A DNA stretch of 14,340 nucleotides from a bacterium (lineage in GTDB: Bacteria; Vulcanimicrobiota; Xenobia; Xenobiales; Xenobiaceae). Location: the NCBI GenBank assembly GCA_017444045.1, contig JAFSXO010000180.1, forward strand, positions 1 to 14,340, in the 5' to 3' direction. The position numbers and the translations under genes are program-made. Shown here piece after piece: positions 1-6,893 of this stretch (the stretch's first letter is position 1; the number at the start of each line of letters is the position of its first letter). The notes beneath the pieces were generated by a model. It saw only the letters and a program-made list of their open reading frames with translations, was not told the origin of the DNA and searched no databases.

Positions 1-2
1 AA

Positions 3-36
3 CCAATGCCACGAATCCTTAACTAAATGGCATTGG
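3..36. repeat. Imperfect palindrome, left copy of boundary repeat
   Basis: Arms CCAATGCCA (3-11) and TGGCATTGG (28-36) are perfect 9-bp inverted repeats around a 16-nt centre containing TCCTTAA. A closely related copy lies at 14284-14320 at the other end of the window, with the same arms and the same TCCTTAA core. No T-tract follows, so it does not look like a terminator. It lies 28 nt upstream of the ATG at 65, so an operator role for that gene is possible. A multicopy REP- or MITE-like element is equally possible. Confidence 0.7.
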
Positions 37-64
37 CTAATACTGTAATTATTGAGAAGGTGGC

Positions 65-622
65 ATGGACAATATATCATCTTTGCGTTTAGCGCTTTGT
101 GGCAGCAATCGCCTTATCTTGACCTTAGGGCTAATGCTGGCGCGGCGCGATCTGCGCTTGATGGGCATAGCCCCCAGTATGCCGGATACCGCTGCTTCTG
201 CCGATGCTGTTCCCGATGCTGTCGTTAGGGTGCTGCATAGCACGCTGCTGCTAGGCTGTCCTGTTTACACCGAGCCGAGGGAGCTATTGCAGCAGTGCGA
301 CTTAGCTATAGCCGACGCAGGCATGTATCGCGCTTTGTCTGGTATGTCCGATAAACCGATAGCTATGATTGAGCATGCGGACGATGCTTTTTGTGAAGGC
401 TATGAAGCGGTATGCCCTAGTTTTACCGCCGTCTGCTCCGATGACAGCTGGCTGTGTTCTCTGCGCTTTTCGTCCGAGGATGCTGAAGCGCTTATGGCCA
501 TGCGTAAGCTTTGGGACAGCCTAAAGCCGTCTAAGGAGCGTGGCAGCGATGCCTGTCTGCTCAGCTGGAAGCAGGCCTCGGATTTGATAGAGCTGTTATT
601 CTCAGAGGGTCTGACGGCGTAA
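65..622 (+). CDS. Hypothetical protein, 185 aa, unrecognised
   Basis: I do not recognise this family. The ATG at 65 is preceded by GAGAAGG (54-60), an acceptable ribosome binding site. The N-terminus (residues 7-31: LALCGSN, then an Arg-rich strand and LMGIAPS) reads like a beta-alpha-beta start of a Rossmann-type or receiver-like fold, but lacks a classical GxGxxG. The rest is alternating helix and strand with several cysteines and no membrane segment or signal peptide, so it is probably a cytosolic alpha/beta protein. It stands alone on the plus strand and converges on the glycosyltransferase gene 60 bp downstream, so it has no operon partner here. The boundary palindrome (3-36) lies just upstream and may carry its promoter or operator. 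The ORF is intact and has codon usage like its neighbours, so I take it as real. Confidence 0.6.
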   Translation: MDNISSLRLALCGSNRLILTLGLMLARRDLRLMGIAPSMPDTAASADAVPDAVVRVLHSTLLLGCPVYTEPRELLQQCDLAIADAGMYRALSGMSDKPIAMIEHADDAFCEGYEAVCPSFTAVCSDDSWLCSLRFSSEDAEALMAMRKLWDSLKPSKERGSDACLLSWKQASDLIELLFSEGLTA

Positions 623-682
623 GTAACAGCATTAATAGTGGTACTTTTCGTGTTTTATTATTTTTTTGCCCAGCCCGTAAGC

Positions 683-2275
683 TTAGCGCTTTTGCAGCAG
701 ATAGGTGGTGGCATTGCCCCAGAACGGCAGGGCACGGTGCTCATGGCTGTCTAAAACACCGTAATGCTCGTTAAGCCTGATTAGCATTTCCTGGGTACGC
801 TCGTTGTTCTGGCTGATGACCAGAAATACCCGGCCGTCTCTCCAGCGGTTAAATAGCGGCTGGCCAATCATCGGCAGATCAATGGGCAGAACGTCTAATT
901 TCCCTGGCGTATACTGTTGCTCGATTCTTAGGCGGGTCTGTTCTGACTCGGGAAACACAAATTTTATGTGCTCGACGTCGTATGCCATGGCAAAGCTGTA
1001 GCCAGAATTTATGGTGTGTACCGCGATATGGTCCCCGGGCTGCTGGAGCTCCTGAATAAAGCGGTTGGTGTCATCCCAATACTGGTACCATAGACCGGTG
1101 GCGCAGGGGAAGCAGGCTATGTATATAGCTGCTGCCGCTAATATTACCGCGCTCAGCGCATAGCGTCCCCAGCGCTGGGCACCCGCGAAGCCGACGATGA
1201 GAAATGGCACCAGCATGGGGGCGGCATATCTTGGCTGCCAGGACAGTATGCCGAATACGTTGGCTAAATACAGTATCAGAGAGGGAATGGCAAAAACGGA
1301 AAACAGCAATAGGCCTTCCCAGCTGAATTTCCAGATTTTGTCTTTAATAATTGGTACCAGGGTGAAGAGTCCGGCGGCAAAGGCTAGCCATGTGCTTATA
1401 TTTAGAATATTGAATGCGGCGCGGATATTCGACTCTAGCGTTTTGGTGTCGTAAGAGCCGCTCAGATAGCTGATAAGCGAATCGGCGTTGCAGCCGCAGA
1501 ATATGCTAAACGGTGTATCGCGTACTCCCCGAAAGCTCATGACTATTGAGTGTCTGTCCATGGTGGCTGGGTGAGTGAAATAAACGTAAACCGTATAAGC
1601 TATTAAAGGAAGTGTCGCCGCGATTATGACTAGCAGCACGCTCAGACGCGCTTTTTTGTCGATATTCAGCTGCGGGGCGAGAAACAGCAGAAAAACGGTA
1701 AACAGTACTAGCACACCTTCGGCGTGCAGGCAGCTGCAGCCTAAAGCGGCTAAGCACAGAAGTCCCCAGCTAAGGCGCTTATGGCCGGTTAGGTAAGGAG
1801 CGTAAGGCTGGCCATCGCTGACAAGCGTGAGTACTCCAAGGGTTAGGGCGGTTATGGCGCAGGTAAGCGGGCCGTAGGTTCGCAGCTGGGCATCTGCCAT
1901 GTAGGTGTTATAGCTAAACGCGTAACAGGCGGTAATCGTCAATGCCATAGGGTCGCTAAAATAACGGCGGCTCAGCAAAAAGGCGAATATGACCGAAATG
2001 CAGCTCAGGCATATCTGCGGCAGTCGCATTAAAAAGATCGATGTGGTATTTTGGATTAACGGATAAAGCAGAATGTTTATTGTGGGTGGATGGACGTCTG
2101 TGCGCAGCTCATAGAAAAGCTGTGACCATCCGGCCTTTGTGGTGAAGTAAACATATGCTTCGTCACCTGTCGCCGGCTGAAGGTATCCGACCATTAGCCG
2201 AACCGCTAAGCTCAGCAGTAAAAGAAGGGCAAAAATTCTTTTGCTGGTGGCTGAAATCCTTATTTTATCGCACAC
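683..2275 (-). CDS. GT39/ArnT-like integral membrane glycosyltransferase, 530 aa
   Basis: Likely transfers a sugar from a polyprenyl-phosphate donor on the outer face of the cytoplasmic membrane. The layout is that of the GT39/PMT/ArnT superfamily (GT-C fold). TM1 (about 14-32) is followed by an acidic pair D38-E39 in the first extracytoplasmic loop, then DVHPP at 60-64, the usual acidic/His-Pro-Pro motif. A run of about ten further hydrophobic segments follows, with DAQLRTY at 128-134 matching the family's E/D-x-R-x-Y loop. A soluble C-terminal domain of about 130 residues ends the protein. The chosen start is GTG at 2275, with GAGG five bases upstream; a nearby ATG is out of frame. It begins 20 bp after the stop of the oxidoreductase gene, so the two are probably co-transcribed. 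The acceptor (lipid A, protein or cell-wall glycan) cannot be told. Confidence 0.82.
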   Translation of the reverse strand: MCDKIRISATSKRIFALLLLLSLAVRLMVGYLQPATGDEAYVYFTTKAGWSQLFYELRTDVHPPTINILLYPLIQNTTSIFLMRLPQICLSCISVIFAFLLSRRYFSDPMALTITACYAFSYNTYMADAQLRTYGPLTCAITALTLGVLTLVSDGQPYAPYLTGHKRLSWGLLCLAALGCSCLHAEGVLVLFTVFLLFLAPQLNIDKKARLSVLLVIIAATLPLIAYTVYVYFTHPATMDRHSIVMSFRGVRDTPFSIFCGCNADSLISYLSGSYDTKTLESNIRAAFNILNISTWLAFAAGLFTLVPIIKDKIWKFSWEGLLLFSVFAIPSLILYLANVFGILSWQPRYAAPMLVPFLIVGFAGAQRWGRYALSAVILAAAAIYIACFPCATGLWYQYWDDTNRFIQELQQPGDHIAVHTINSGYSFAMAYDVEHIKFVFPESEQTRLRIEQQYTPGKLDVLPIDLPMIGQPLFNRWRDGRVFLVISQNNERTQEMLIRLNEHYGVLDSHEHRALPFWGNATTYLLQKR

Positions 2276-2295
2276 ATCGTCCTCGCATCGGGCTA

Positions 2296-2856
2296 TTAAA
2301 GGCTGAGGCTATCCAGATTAGATATAGCGTCCGCTAAAATCTTATCCGCGTCAAACCCCTCTACATCTAACATCTCAGCTTTGATGAGCGTGGTTTGGGG
2401 AATCCCAAAGTAATCCTCGGCCAGCGCTTTCATATAGCCAAAGCTGTAATCCTCCACATACGGGCCTCCCGCTGTCGTTACGTAAATGAGCCTTCTGGCC
2501 TGGCAGAGTCCCCTGGGCCTGCCGCTGGAGTCGAATTCGGTTACTATTCCAACCGCGTAAATATTTTCTATGTACAGCTTCAGCAGGGCGGGGAATGAAA
2601 GATCCCAATATGGAGCTGATATGACGATCTTGTCGGCGGCGGCAAACTGTTTGGCATATCGGAACATCTGATCGGTGTAATCGGCCTTTGATACTAGCGC
2701 GCTGCGTTTGTTTAGCTGCTCTCGTGATAAGGGCTGAAGGCCTTCGTTGGGCAGATACAGCTCCTGATATGGCTCACCCATTTTGTTCAGCACAGCGCGG
2801 GCCAGCAGATCGGTGCGGGATTCTTCTCTGACGCAGCTATTGACATAAAGTATCAT
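2296..2856 (-). CDS. Flavodoxin-like NAD(P)H-dependent FMN oxidoreductase (azoreductase/quinone reductase family), 186 aa
   Basis: Probably a cytosolic FMN enzyme reducing quinones, azo compounds or similar acceptors with NAD(P)H. The protein opens with a beta strand and a Ser/Arg-rich phosphate-binding loop (MILYVNSCVREESRT). It then has APYWDLSFPALLKLYIENI at about 99-117, the family's FMN-binding segment before the dimer helix, and TTAGGPY near residue 130, the second FMN-contacting glycine loop. The length fits the NAD(P)H dehydrogenase (quinone)/azoreductase (flavodoxin_2) family. A longer reading from TTG at 2871 is possible, but TTGGAG (complement of 2866-2871) sits nine bases before ATG 2856, which decides the start. 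It is the first gene of a two-gene unit with the glycosyltransferase, a pairing with no obvious biochemical logic. A perfect palindrome upstream may be an operator. Confidence 0.82.
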   Translation of the reverse strand: MILYVNSCVREESRTDLLARAVLNKMGEPYQELYLPNEGLQPLSREQLNKRSALVSKADYTDQMFRYAKQFAAADKIVISAPYWDLSFPALLKLYIENIYAVGIVTEFDSSGRPRGLCQARRLIYVTTAGGPYVEDYSFGYMKALAEDYFGIPQTTLIKAEMLDVEGFDADKILADAISNLDSLSL

Positions 2857-2972
2857 AGTTTGGGACTCCAAAATGTTATCAAGCTATTATGAGGGCATCT
2901 TCGCCATGCAATGCGGACTGCCATTGTCGTGCCAGTCTTGCTGTGCAGTCCTGCCCAATAATTATCAATTTG

Positions 2973-2985
2973 TTGACTTAGTCAA
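2973..2985. promoter_or_regulatory. Candidate operator: perfect 13-bp palindrome in the divergent intergenic region
   Basis: TTGACT-T-AGTCAA is a perfect inverted repeat about 115 bp upstream of the oxidoreductase ATG and 160 bp upstream of the SDR-like ATG. Each half is also a good -35 hexamer, one per strand, though I see no strong -10 at 17 bp on either side. Short TTGAC/GTCAA palindromes are typical of MarR-type dimeric repressors. No regulator gene is present in the window, so this is inference. Confidence 0.35.
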
Positions 2986-3069
2986 TGTTCCTATAGGCTT
3001 ATCATCCTTGTAAGCAATGCGGAAAGACCAGACGCGTAAATCGGCTCGCAAAAAAGGATAATAATCGCC

Positions 3070-3098
3070 TTGGACAAAACAAATATTTTACTTATTTT
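3070..3098 (+). promoter_or_regulatory. Candidate sigma70-type promoter of the MutL-associated operon
   Basis: TTGGAC (3070-3075) and TATTTT (3093-3098) are separated by exactly 17 bp in an AT-rich stretch, about 47 bp before the first ATG of the operon (3146). Both hexamers are one or two bases off consensus. A small hairpin (CTTATT/AATAAG, 3091-3105) overlaps the -10. No other convincing promoter was seen between 2986 and 3145. Confidence 0.4.
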
Positions 3099-3145
3099 TA
3101 ATAAGGGACAATAAAGCTTAACGCATAGTCCGGAGGAAGACCACT

Positions 3146-3877
3146 ATGGCCCTGGCAGAACGGCAGTCCGTCGCTTTATTAACCGACTGGCGCGGTACCG
3201 CAGCCCCCCAAATAAGCCAAACCTTGCTCCTGGCTGGATTCGCCCTGCTGATAAACGGCAGTCAGGATGAAGTCTTTCAGTATCCTCTGTTCGAGCCTAC
3301 AGCTAAGGTGCTGGCCTTGCCGTTCGACGTTACCAACGAGGGGGCTATTAATTCCGTCTTAGCCCAGGGAGTCGATTATTTGGGCGGCATAGATGTCGTG
3401 GTCAACAACATTTACTTTTGGAACGATGCCGCTCTGGACGATATCACCGACATCATGTGGACCGAGGTGCTGCAGCGCGGCGTAAAGGGCACCTTTAATT
3501 TATGCCGAGCCTGCTCGAAGCTGATGCGGGCGCAGAAGTACGGCAAGATTATTAATATTATCAGCACCGCGGCGCTCACCGGAACTTATACCCAGTATGC
3601 TGCGGGCTGCGCGGCCATTCAGTCGCTCACGCGCTCGCTGGCTAAGGAGCTGGCACCCGATGTGCGCATTAACTCCATAGCTACAGGGCTGGTAGATGAG
3701 CCGTGGATTGATGCCGATGGCCCGGAGTTTCGGGCTCTGTTAACCAAAGATATTCCGCTGAAGCGCCTGTGCAGATGCGAGGATATCGCCGAAGCGGTCA
3801 GCTATCTGGCCTGCGGCGCCGATTTCATGACTGGCCAGATGCTGGTGCTCGACGGCGGCGAATCGATGGGCGGTTAG
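3146..3877 (+). CDS. Degenerate short-chain dehydrogenase/reductase-like protein (FabG-like fold), 243 aa
   Basis: Clearly of SDR fold. It has an LPFDVTNE strand (58-65), NN at 87-88 in the NNAG position, GKIINIIS ending in Ser140, Tyr151, the PG-motif region reduced to INSIATGLVDEP (175-186), and the usual FabG-like C-terminus MTGQMLVLDGG (228-238). Key residues are altered. The N-terminal glycine motif TGxxxGIG is replaced by DWRGTAAPQIS. The YxxxK motif reads YAAGC, with the catalytic Lys replaced by Cys155 (codon TGC at 3608-3610). It is therefore probably not a normal NAD(P)H oxidoreductase; a binding or scaffold role, or changed chemistry, is more likely. The ATG at 3146 follows GGAGGAAG at a good distance. 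Its stop is one base from the next ATG, which puts it at the head of the membrane-protein operon. Confidence 0.85.
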   Translation: MALAERQSVALLTDWRGTAAPQISQTLLLAGFALLINGSQDEVFQYPLFEPTAKVLALPFDVTNEGAINSVLAQGVDYLGGIDVVVNNIYFWNDAALDDITDIMWTEVLQRGVKGTFNLCRACSKLMRAQKYGKIINIISTAALTGTYTQYAAGCAAIQSLTRSLAKELAPDVRINSIATGLVDEPWIDADGPEFRALLTKDIPLKRLCRCEDIAEAVSYLACGADFMTGQMLVLDGGESMGG

Positions 3878-3878
3878 C

Positions 3879-4655
3879 ATGGACGCTTTTTTCTGTTGGG
3901 ATAAGCTTAACAATCTTATAGGCGTTTTATTTATCTCGGGCTGTATCGCCTGGCATACCTTCCAGGCCCGCCGGGGAGCGCGCCCCTTTATCCGCCGTCT
4001 CCCCGCCTTGGGAGCGCTCGACGACGCCATTGGTCGCGCTGTTGAAATGGGCAAGCCTGTGCTGTATATACCCGGTGTGGCCGATATCGACGATGCCCAG
4101 ACTCTGGCATCGGTATCGGTGCTGGAGCGCGTCGCCGAGGATGTTGCCTCTTACGATATGCCGCTATTGGTACCAAACTGCTGCTCGGTGGTCATGTCGA
4201 TGACCCAGGAGGTCGTGCGCAGCGCTTACGCCAAGGCCGGCCATCCCGAAGCCTTCCAGAGCGATTACGTGCGCTATCTGTGCGATGAGCAGTTCGGCTT
4301 TGCCGCCGGAGCCAGCGGAATTATGATGCGCGAGCGCCCCGCCGCTATTTTTTATATCGGCAATTTTTTGGGCGAAGCGCTGATCTTGGCCGAAAACGGC
4401 AACGCTAGCGGTGCTATTCAGGTGGCCGGCACGGCCACGGTTTCGCAGCTGCCGTTTTTCGTAGCCTCCTGCGACTACACGCTGATAGGCGAGGAGCTTT
4501 ACGCGGCATCGGCTTATCTGTCTCAGGACCCCATGCAGCTGGGCAGCCTAAAGGGGCAGGACGCGGTTAAAGCCGTTATTATGTTTATTATCGTATTTGG
4601 CACCGTCCTTTATAGCTTGGGCTTTACCTGGGTGAAGGACCTGCTGACTCCGTAG
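3879..4655 (+). CDS. DUF6754-type membrane protein, 258 aa
   Basis: Matches from memory the DUF6754 family, whose function is unknown. One TM segment (about 12-27) is followed by a strongly basic stretch (QARRGARPFIRR, 29-40), a soluble alpha/beta domain (about 40-228) and a second TM (231-249). By the positive-inside rule the soluble domain lies in the cytoplasm. Recognisable blocks are ALDDAIGRAVEMGKPVLYIPG (46-66), PLLVPN (95-100), QEVVRSAY (110-117), AGTATVSQLPFFVASCDY (183-200), TLIGEELYAASAYLSQ (201-216) and LGSLKGQD (221-228). The start codon follows the SDR stop by one base, and the next gene begins 22 bp downstream. In the genomes where I recall this family it sits with the MutL-like ATPase, as it does here. 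It is a good candidate for the membrane partner on the ATPase side. Confidence 0.82.
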   Translation: MDAFFCWDKLNNLIGVLFISGCIAWHTFQARRGARPFIRRLPALGALDDAIGRAVEMGKPVLYIPGVADIDDAQTLASVSVLERVAEDVASYDMPLLVPNCCSVVMSMTQEVVRSAYAKAGHPEAFQSDYVRYLCDEQFGFAAGASGIMMRERPAAIFYIGNFLGEALILAENGNASGAIQVAGTATVSQLPFFVASCDYTLIGEELYAASAYLSQDPMQLGSLKGQDAVKAVIMFIIVFGTVLYSLGFTWVKDLLTP

Positions 4656-4677
4656 TGAGTCCCGTAAAGGAGCGGTT

Positions 4678-5340
4678 ATGAAGCGCGAAGTGCCCCTGAT
4701 TATCACCTTTGTCGCCGGTGCGGTGATGATTGTTCAGTTCTACACCCTGCCCCTGTCCTGGCTCGGCGATCTCTTCAACGATTTCTTCAATATTATCGTC
4801 ACCTGCGCTTATGTGCTCGGGGCGGCCAGCCTGCTGATAGCCAATGGCCGGAAGATTCAGCGCCAGGCTCCGGGCTGGGGTTACAACGCTGTCCTTCTGC
4901 TGTCCCTGCTGGCCACTCTTTTCTGCGGCTTCTGCATATTTCCGCAGGGCGGGCTTCCCACCGATGCGGGTACGCCCTTCGATTGGATATTCCAAAACGT
5001 GTATACGCCCATGTCGGCGGCCACTTACAGTCTTTTGGCGTTCTACATAGCTTCCGCCTCCTACCGAGCTTTCCGGGCGCGCTCTGCCGAAGCTACTATT
5101 TTGCTAGTCACGGCATTTATGGTGATGCTGTTCCGCATTCCTTTGGGCGAGCTGCTTTGGGAGCAGCTTCCCATTCTGCATTATTTAGATATCGGTGACT
5201 TTATCGAAACCTGGATTATAGGCGGTTTTAACACGGCCGGACAGCGCGCGATTATGCTGGGGGCGTCTGTGGGACTGATCTCGGTATCCTTAAAAATCTT
5301 GCTCGGTATTGAACGCTCGTATTTGGGGAGTGCTGACTGA
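4678..5340 (+). CDS. Conserved six-TM membrane protein of the MutL-associated cluster, 220 aa
   Basis: Integral membrane protein with about six hydrophobic segments (near 5-23, 35-55, 68-88, 105-127, 137-153 and 188-209) and short loops. Charged or polar positions that look conserved include the N-terminal KREVP, PGWGY (65-69), NVYTPMSAATYSLLAF (107-122), SYRAFRARSAEAT (128-140), FNTAGQRAIM (184-193) and a C-terminal GIERSYLG. The start follows AAAGGAG (4666-4672). The stop overlaps the next start by one base (TGATG), implying translational coupling. I recognise the pattern from MutL/DUF6754 gene neighbourhoods but know of no assigned function. No transporter signature is visible; a membrane subunit or channel-like component is possible. 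Confidence 0.75.
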   Translation: MKREVPLIITFVAGAVMIVQFYTLPLSWLGDLFNDFFNIIVTCAYVLGAASLLIANGRKIQRQAPGWGYNAVLLLSLLATLFCGFCIFPQGGLPTDAGTPFDWIFQNVYTPMSAATYSLLAFYIASASYRAFRARSAEATILLVTAFMVMLFRIPLGELLWEQLPILHYLDIGDFIETWIIGGFNTAGQRAIMLGASVGLISVSLKILLGIERSYLGSAD

Positions 5341-6185
5341 TGCTGGATAAGCTTAGCTCGTTGGATAGGCGCTGGATTTTTCTGGCCATTACCATAGCGG
5401 TGATAATACCTTTTGTGTTTCCTCTGGGTCTGCCCATAAAGGTTTCGCAGCAGACTAAGCAGTTCTACGAGTGCATTGAGCAGCTGCCCCAGGGCTCTGT
5501 AGTCTGCATGTCGTTCGACTATGGCCCGGGTACGCGGGTGGAATGCCATCCCATGGCGCAGGCGGCTCTGTACCATTTATTTACGCGCCGCTGCAAGGTT
5601 ATCGCCCTGGCTCTGTGGCCTGAGGGAGCTTTATTCGCCAGAGAAGCCCTGCGCGAAGCCGCCAAGGAAACCGGGGCAGCCGAGGGCACCGATTATGTCA
5701 ACCTGGGCTATAAAGCCGGCGGCGAGGTGGTGCTGCGCGGCGCGGGCGATGATCTGCGCGCCTTTTTCCCTAACGATATCGACGGCCGCAGCTGGGACAG
5801 CATTCCCATGCTGAAAGGCATAAAGGGGTGGGACACCATCGATTTAATCTGCGCCTGGTCGATGGGTAAGCCCGGGGTGCTGGAGTATGTACGCGTGGTT
5901 GGAGGCAGCTATCACCGCCCTATCATCACGGGAACTACAGCGGTAACCGCTCCCGAAGCTATGCCCTTGGTAAACAGCGGCCAGATAGAGGGTATTCTTC
6001 AGGGCATGCGCGGGGCCAGCGAATACGAAGTGATGCTAAAGCGTCCCGGTGCCGCCGCCCGCGGAATGGACGCTCTGTCGATGGCTCATGTGGCTATAGC
6101 TGCCTTTATTATCATGGCCAACGTGATATATTGGCTGAACAAACGCCGCGATAGGCGCAATTCTTTGGTAGGCGGAGGCGCATGA
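5340..6185 (+). CDS. Bitopic membrane protein with large extracytoplasmic domain, MutL-associated cluster, 281 aa
   Basis: TM1 (about 11-30) is followed by a soluble domain (31-246), a second TM (247-266) and a very basic tail (NKRRDRRN). The charge pattern places both termini inside and the domain outside the cytoplasm. The domain is alpha/beta, with SFDYGPGTR (58-66), ALWPEGALFAREAL (91-104), NLGYKAGGEVVLRG (121-134), FFPND (142-146), IPMLKGIKGWDTIDLI (155-170) and GTTAVTAPEAMPL (198-210). I know no function. Its placement suggests a sensor, ligand-binding or assembly subunit facing outward. The stretch 197-229 resembles the AGT...P...AASAY stretch of the DUF6754-type protein, so the two soluble domains may be distant relatives on opposite membrane faces (inference). 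The start is coupled to the previous stop, with GGGGAG nine bases upstream. Confidence 0.75.
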   Translation: MLDKLSSLDRRWIFLAITIAVIIPFVFPLGLPIKVSQQTKQFYECIEQLPQGSVVCMSFDYGPGTRVECHPMAQAALYHLFTRRCKVIALALWPEGALFAREALREAAKETGAAEGTDYVNLGYKAGGEVVLRGAGDDLRAFFPNDIDGRSWDSIPMLKGIKGWDTIDLICAWSMGKPGVLEYVRVVGGSYHRPIITGTTAVTAPEAMPLVNSGQIEGILQGMRGASEYEVMLKRPGAAARGMDALSMAHVAIAAFIIMANVIYWLNKRRDRRNSLVGGGA

Positions 6186-6832
6186 TGGCAGTCAGCGGTC
6201 TTGATGTTTTCGGATTGTGGATCGGCGCGGCGCTTTCGCTGTGCATTTTCAGCTTTCTCTATCGCGACAATCCCTTTTATCGCCTGGCCGAGCACATCTT
6301 TGTCGGGGTGTCGGCGGGATATTATATGTGCACCGGCTATTGGCAGGTCCTGCAGCCCAACCTGATTGCCCGGTTGCAGGACGGCGATTGGCGCTATGCC
6401 ATTGCCGCGGTGCTGGGAGGGATGCTGCTCATGCGCCTGTGGCCGAAATACGCCTGGGTGGGGCGCTGGCCTCTGGCATTTATGGTGGGCATTTATGCCG
6501 GGTATAATATCGTCTACACCATGCAGGCTCAGGTGCTGGCCCAGGTCAGCGATACTATTGTGTCCCTGTGGAATAATCCTGACTGGACGGCTACTCTGAA
6601 AAATTGGATTATTCTCGTCGGCGTCCTGACGAGTCTGGCCTACTTCTATTTTTCTGTGGAGCACAAGGGTGTCATCGGTCAGGCTGCCCGCGTAGGCGTT
6701 TGGGTGCTCATGATCACCTTCGGGGCGACCTTTGGCTATACGGTTATGGCCCGCGTCTCTCTGCTGGTGGGCAGGGTGATGTATTTTCAGGATGTGTGGA
6801 CGCATACCGCTCGCTGGCTGGGTATTTCCTGA
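6182..6832 (+). CDS. Conserved six-TM membrane protein of the MutL-associated cluster, 216 aa
   Basis: About six hydrophobic segments (near 9-27, 37-54, 72-88, 94-112, 141-157, 171-190). Likely conserved features are FLYRDNPFYRLAEHIFVGVSAGYY (25-48), with charged residues between TM1 and TM2, and RWPLAFMVGIYAGYN (95-109). Two ATGs are adjacent. The first (6182) overlaps the previous stop as ATGA, with GGAGG only three bases away. The second (6185) has a better six-base spacing, so the protein may begin one residue later. No known function. With the 220-aa protein it supplies a dozen TM helices in the cluster. A 61-bp gap follows before the next gene, with no terminator. Confidence 0.75.
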   Translation: MMAVSGLDVFGLWIGAALSLCIFSFLYRDNPFYRLAEHIFVGVSAGYYMCTGYWQVLQPNLIARLQDGDWRYAIAAVLGGMLLMRLWPKYAWVGRWPLAFMVGIYAGYNIVYTMQAQVLAQVSDTIVSLWNNPDWTATLKNWIILVGVLTSLAYFYFSVEHKGVIGQAARVGVWVLMITFGATFGYTVMARVSLLVGRVMYFQDVWTHTARWLGIS

Positions 6833-6893
6833 CGCATTAATCCCAATGTATTAAAAAGTCTTTCGCGATGTATTATTCTGATGAGGTGCTGAG

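Noticed and set aside
4624..4995. 123-aa minus-strand open frame
   Set aside because: Antisense shadow of two plus-strand membrane genes with good ribosome binding sites; it has no own start signal.
6086..6805. 239-aa open frame on the minus strand
   Set aside because: Its composition is rich in His, Gln and Pro, as expected for the antisense of a GC-rich gene. It overlaps a well-supported plus-strand membrane gene and has no SD.
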